From Lachnospiraceae bacterium (GTDB taxonomy: Bacteria; Bacillota; Clostridia; Lachnospirales; Lachnospiraceae), in contig JAIKXM010000026.1 of assembly GCA_024684085.1 (NCBI GenBank), forward strand, positions 19,647 to 83,646: 64,000 nt of DNA, read 5' to 3'. A program made the position numbers and the translations under genes. Every line of letters begins with the position of its first letter. Position 1 is the first letter of the stretch. A model generated the notes under the pieces. That model saw nothing but the letters and a program-made list of their open reading frames with translations. It was not told the DNA's origin and made no database searches. Shown piece by piece: positions 60,996 through 64,000 of the stretch.

Positions 60996-62262
60996 CCTCC
61001 TTCAGAAAACCGTGAAGGAAAGGAAACATGCGAAGACTGCGTTCGAGGATCCCTGTCATATAAGCAATAACAAGTCCGTAATTGGTAAAGGGTACCCCCT
61101 GACTTATCGCTGCTTCCATCCGGGCTTTAAGAGTGTTCTCAGTAAGCATGCATCCGCCGCAATGTATGACCATCCTGTATGATGTAAGATCTTCAGGGAA
61201 CTCATTGCCCGAACAGGTCTCAATGGATAATTCCTTGCCGGAATACGATCTTAACCAATTGGGGATCTTGACCGTACCTATATCATTGCACTGCCTGTGA
61301 TGTGTACACCCTTCCGCCATCAGGATCCTGTCATTATCCTTAAGACCCTTTATGATGCCAACACCCTTTACTGCTGTCTCCAAAAAGCCTTTGTATCTTG
61401 CCATTAAGATGGAGAAAGAAGTCAGGGGGACCTCATCCGGCACTAAAGCCGATACCTTTTTAAAGGCCTGACTGTCGGTGATCACAAGTGCCGGCCGGGT
61501 TCCAAGCTTATTAAGCGTCGTCTGAAGCTCGGTATCCCTGCACACAACAGGTATGGCGCCTGCATCCATAAGATCTCTTATTGCCAGTTGCTGAGGTAAT
61601 ATGAGCCTGCCTTTTGGCGCAGACTCATCGATAGGACAGACGAGCACGCACAGATCCCCGGGGGATACAAGATCTCCGGCAAGCTGCTTCTCATGCCCTT
61701 CGGGCATCAGCCTTGCAAGCCTCTCCTTAAGATCATCAATACCTTCTCCCGTATAAGCGCTCACCTTTACAGCACCCTCCGGAACTTCGTGAAGCGCAGC
61801 AATATCCGTCTTATTGAAGACGGTCAGATAAGGTATCTTTCTCTCCTTTATCAATTCCAGCAATTCTTTATCGGTATCACCAAGCCCGATCTCTGCATCG
61901 ATAACAAGTACGGCTATATCACAGGTCCTTAGGATATCCTTAGTCTTCCTGACACGTTCACTGCCAAGCTTCCCTTCGTCATCAAAGCCGGGAGTATCGA
62001 TGATCAGGACAGGTCCCAAAGGCAGAAGTTCCATTGCCTTTTTAACCGGATCCGTGGTCGTTCCCTTTACGTCGGATACCACCGAAAGCTCCTGATCCGT
62101 TATACGATTGACCAGACTTGATTTTCCGGCATTTCTGATCCCGAAGAATCCTATATGCGTTCTCTCGCCGGAAGGCGTCTCAGTCAAACCGGTCTTTGCA
62201 GCAGGATATCTGCCGGCTAAGGTTGTACCATCCTTAACAGGTAATTCTTTATCAACCGCCAT
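60976..62262 (-). CDS. hydF: [FeFe] hydrogenase H-cluster maturation GTPase HydF
   Basis: HydF is the GTPase scaffold that carries the assembled subcluster to the hydrogenase. P-loop GIRNAGKSS is at residues 41-49, with DTPGFDDEG and FNKTDI further on. The C-terminal iron-sulfur site has CTHH (Cys319, His321) and HCGGC (His367, Cys368, Cys371). The 428 residues fit the family. AAGGGGAGAAC lies before the minus-strand ATG at 62262. It is the first gene of the maturation operon. Confidence 0.96.
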   Translation of the reverse strand: MAVDKELPVKDGTTLAGRYPAAKTGLTETPSGERTHIGFFGIRNAGKSSLVNRITDQELSVVSDVKGTTTDPVKKAMELLPLGPVLIIDTPGFDDEGKLGSERVRKTKDILRTCDIAVLVIDAEIGLGDTDKELLELIKERKIPYLTVFNKTDIAALHEVPEGAVKVSAYTGEGIDDLKERLARLMPEGHEKQLAGDLVSPGDLCVLVCPIDESAPKGRLILPQQLAIRDLMDAGAIPVVCRDTELQTTLNKLGTRPALVITDSQAFKKVSALVPDEVPLTSFSILMARYKGFLETAVKGVGIIKGLKDNDRILMAEGCTHHRQCNDIGTVKIPNWLRSYSGKELSIETCSGNEFPEDLTSYRMVIHCGGCMLTENTLKARMEAAISQGVPFTNYGLVIAYMTGILERSLRMFPFLHGFLKEDADAGA

Positions 62263-62282
62263 CCTTAAGTTCTCCCCTTTTT

Positions 62283-62370
62283 AACAGATCCATTACAGTT
62301 CGCGCACTGCAGGATCACTAATTAGTACTCTTTGACAGATCCATTGCAGGTTCGCGCACTGCAGGATTGA
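62283..62370 (-). repeat. 51 bp-period tandem duplication upstream of hydF
   Basis: On the plus strand CAGATCCATT followed by TTCGCGCACTGCAGGAT occurs at 62285 and 62336, 51 bp apart. It lies in the leader of the minus-strand hydF operon; the rest of the 227 bp gap up to 62489 holds A/T-rich sequence with no certain promoter. Confidence 0.7.
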
Positions 62371-62489
62371 TAATAAGCCCTTTTTATTTTATCACTCTTT
62401 ATAATGCTTTACGAACAAATCTTGCGAAAGCACGCTTTTATGCTCCCTTTTAAAAACCCCCGGCTCAGAATCAAGTATAAGTATATGTT

Positions 62490-62699
62490 TCATCCTTTTT
62501 TATCTTCGATAACTATATCAAGCGGTGCATCGATATCCTGTCCTACATACTTGCCGTTTTTCCTGCGCTGCTTTACGCACTCCGTGAGCAGATATTCGAT
62601 CTGTCCGTTCACGGAGCGAAAGTCATCTTCAGCCCACTCTGCGAGGGCATTATACAGTTTTTCAGACAGTCTGAGTGGAACCTGCTTCTTATCAGCCAT
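62490..62699 (-). CDS. Small Arc-type ribbon-helix-helix protein
   Basis: A 69-residue protein: [37 protein letters not shown] fits the beta strand-helix-helix layout of Arc/MetJ DNA-binding proteins, with basic KQRRKNGK after it. It shares one base with the stop of the upstream SPFH gene, so the two are translationally coupled; GGGAG lies 11 bases before the ATG. A repressor of its own operon is plausible; no partner toxin is present. Confidence 0.82.
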   Translation of the reverse strand: MADKKQVPLRLSEKLYNALAEWAEDDFRSVNGQIEYLLTECVKQRRKNGKYVGQDIDAPLDIVIEDKKG

Positions 62700-63715
62700 T
62701 AATATAAACTCCCTGAATTAACCACAGGCTGTGCATCATGGTTCCCGCAAAGCACTACGAGCAGATTAGATACCATGGCAGCCTTTCTTTCTTCGTCCAG
62801 CACAACTGTGTTATTTTCATTGAGACGCTCAAGCGCGAGCTCGACCATGCCAACTGCACCGTCCACGATGAGCTTTCTTGCATCGACAACTGCAGCTGCC
62901 TGCTGTCTCTGGAGCATTGCGGCAGCGATCTCAGGAGCATATGCAAGGTAAGTGATGCGTGCGTCAACTATCTCAAGTCCGGCACTCTCAACCTTGCTCT
63001 GGATCTCATCCTTGATACGACTTGCAACAAGTTCGGTCGACCCACGAAGGCTTCCGTCATCCGCTTCGCCATCTCCGGTAGTATCTACATTATCGGTCAC
63101 ATCATAGGGATAAACCTTAACAACGTTGCGGACTGCGGTATCGCACTGAAGTGAAAGATACTCTTTATAGTTATCAACCTCGAATACTGCCTTGGCTGTA
63201 TCCTTAACTCTCCACATAACAGCTACCGCAACTTCTACGGGATTGCCAAGTACATCGTTGACCTTCTGTTTGCTATTGGAAAGGGTCATGACCTTAAGAG
63301 AGATCTTTTTGCTCATCATCTCCGCAGTTGTAGTGCTCGTAGTGCTCGTCGCTACAACAAGAGGGGATGAAGCTTTTACATCGCCACTCTGTCCAAGCTT
63401 TGTGCCTGCTGCGGGGTTGAATGCTGTGCAGAAAGGGTTAACGAAATAGAACCCGTCCCCTTCAAGTGTTCCGACATATTTTCCAAAAAGTGTAAGAACA
63501 AGTGCCTCATTAGGTTTTAACACCTTAAGACCGCACCAGAAGATCCATCCTACGCAGACCCAGATTATGGCAAGAACCGAAAGAGGCCATATGCCGTTTG
63601 CAGATGCAAAGATTATAACGGGAACTGCAACGATATAAGCCATAAGTGTAAGAAACAATACCAGTCCTCCGATCTTACGACCTTTGATGATCTTTTCCTG
63701 TACCTGATTATTCAT
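62699..63715 (-). CDS. SPFH/Band 7 domain membrane protein
   Basis: A 338-residue protein with two membrane segments (about residues 20-45 and 47-65), then a Band 7 domain: [46 protein letters not shown] and [38 protein letters not shown] proteins scaffold membrane microdomains. ATG 63715 follows AGGAGGAAGTAAA exactly; an in-frame ATG at 63739 upstream is rejected. It is coupled to the Arc-type gene. Physiological role unknown. Confidence 0.9.
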   Translation of the reverse strand: MNNQVQEKIIKGRKIGGLVLFLTLMAYIVAVPVIIFASANGIWPLSVLAIIWVCVGWIFWCGLKVLKPNEALVLTLFGKYVGTLEGDGFYFVNPFCTAFNPAAGTKLGQSGDVKASSPLVVATSTTSTTTAEMMSKKISLKVMTLSNSKQKVNDVLGNPVEVAVAVMWRVKDTAKAVFEVDNYKEYLSLQCDTAVRNVVKVYPYDVTDNVDTTGDGEADDGSLRGSTELVASRIKDEIQSKVESAGLEIVDARITYLAYAPEIAAAMLQRQQAAAVVDARKLIVDGAVGMVELALERLNENNTVVLDEERKAAMVSNLLVVLCGNHDAQPVVNSGSLY

Positions 63716-63861
63716 TTTACTTCCTCCTCGTGTGTACATTGATTATATTTTTTTCGCAAGCGACATCACCCTTAAGTAGCAGAGAGAAGCGAGTGCGCTT
63801 TCGACAGCAATGAAGATGATCGTAAGCATACGCAGCCCCAGGCTGTGGAGATTCCGGGGCG

Positions 63862-64000
63862 TTACTGTTCACAGGTGTCTGTCCGCTACAGGAAATATAT
63901 TCACCGAAACGGCGCTCTCGCTCCGATGTGAGCGTAGCGGACACTAAGCTCGGCTTTGCCTCGCTAAGTGCCGACGCCCACATAGGCGTTTATAGTGAAT
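63862..64000 (+). repeat. Repeat family B, copy 3 (cut by the window edge)
   Basis: Same orientation as the copy at 58261 and nearly identical to it from GTTACTGTTCAC through CTACAGGAAATATATTCAC to CATAGGCGTTT; the right inverted repeat lies at the edge or outside. The 146 bp between the SPFH start and this repeat hold no gene. Confidence 0.88.

Noticed and set aside
63717..63983. 88-codon minus-strand frame at the right edge
   Set aside because: Half of it is repeat B copy 3 and it overlaps the SPFH ribosome site.

Overview
The window looks like chromosomal DNA of a low-to-moderate GC Gram-positive Clostridia, most probably a Lachnospiraceae-type gut or rumen anaerobe. The evidence is an anaerobic (cobalt-early) cobalamin pathway, [FeFe]-hydrogenase maturases, a T-box in front of thrS, a CpsB/CpsC/CpsD-type capsule regulatory module and the usual firmicute pyrH-frr-uppS-cdsA-dxr-rseP order. 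The genus is not identifiable by eye. No rRNA, tRNA, CRISPR array, insertion sequence or prophage was seen.

Region 1 (1-17850, all plus strand) is a corrinoid locus: the end of a BtuF-like binding protein, BtuC and BtuD, then cobQ, cobT, cobU, cobS, a degenerate second CobU, a CobC-like phosphatase, cbiB, cobD, cbiC, cbiD, cbiF, cbiG, cbiH, a fused cbiJ-cbiE-cbiT, cbiA and a cysteine-rich small protein. It couples corrinoid import to ring contraction, amidation and lower-loop assembly. The chelatase, cbiL and the adenosyltransferase are not here.

Region 2 (17960-33563) is housekeeping and carbohydrate metabolism: an XRE regulator, a Gfo/Idh/MocA oxidoreductase, malQ, an unknown protein, T-box-controlled thrS (with palindromic repeats inserted in its leader), an aldose epimerase-like gene, glmS, proC, an unknown membrane-anchored protein, a sodium/solute symporter of PutP type and glycogen phosphorylase.

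Region 3 (33608-43896) is cell-surface biology: a polysaccharide initiation and tyrosine-phosphorylation module (CpsB, Wzz-like, CpsD, an Ig-like surface protein, a WbaP-like sugar transferase) with no glycosyltransferases after it; a 0.8 kb repeat-rich gap; a small membrane protein; a UDP-glucose dehydrogenase; a NYN-LOTUS protein; a polysaccharide deacetylase; and a bactofilin.

Region 4 (43924-53996) holds pyrH, frr, uppS, cdsA, dxr, rseP, then apbE, a NusG domain II protein and a Gx transporter, a MATE exporter and rsmJ.

Region 5 (54130-58175) is the most unusual part: an operon-like run of an AIM24 protein, a TolQ/ExbB-type channel protein, an ExbD/TolR-type protein with its membrane aspartate, two further proteins with ExbD-like outer domains on different anchors, and a secreted OB-fold-like protein. 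An ExbB/ExbD-like motor in an organism without an outer membrane is the best candidate here for an undescribed system.

Region 6 (58460-63715, minus strand) carries hydF-hydE-hydG and a SPFH/Band 7 gene coupled to a small ribbon-helix-helix gene.

Two dispersed repeat families run through the window: a roughly 185 bp element with terminal inverted repeats (three copies, the last cut by the window edge) and a palindromic, terminator-bearing element (four copies). Short tandem duplications of 25-62 bp sit at many gene junctions.
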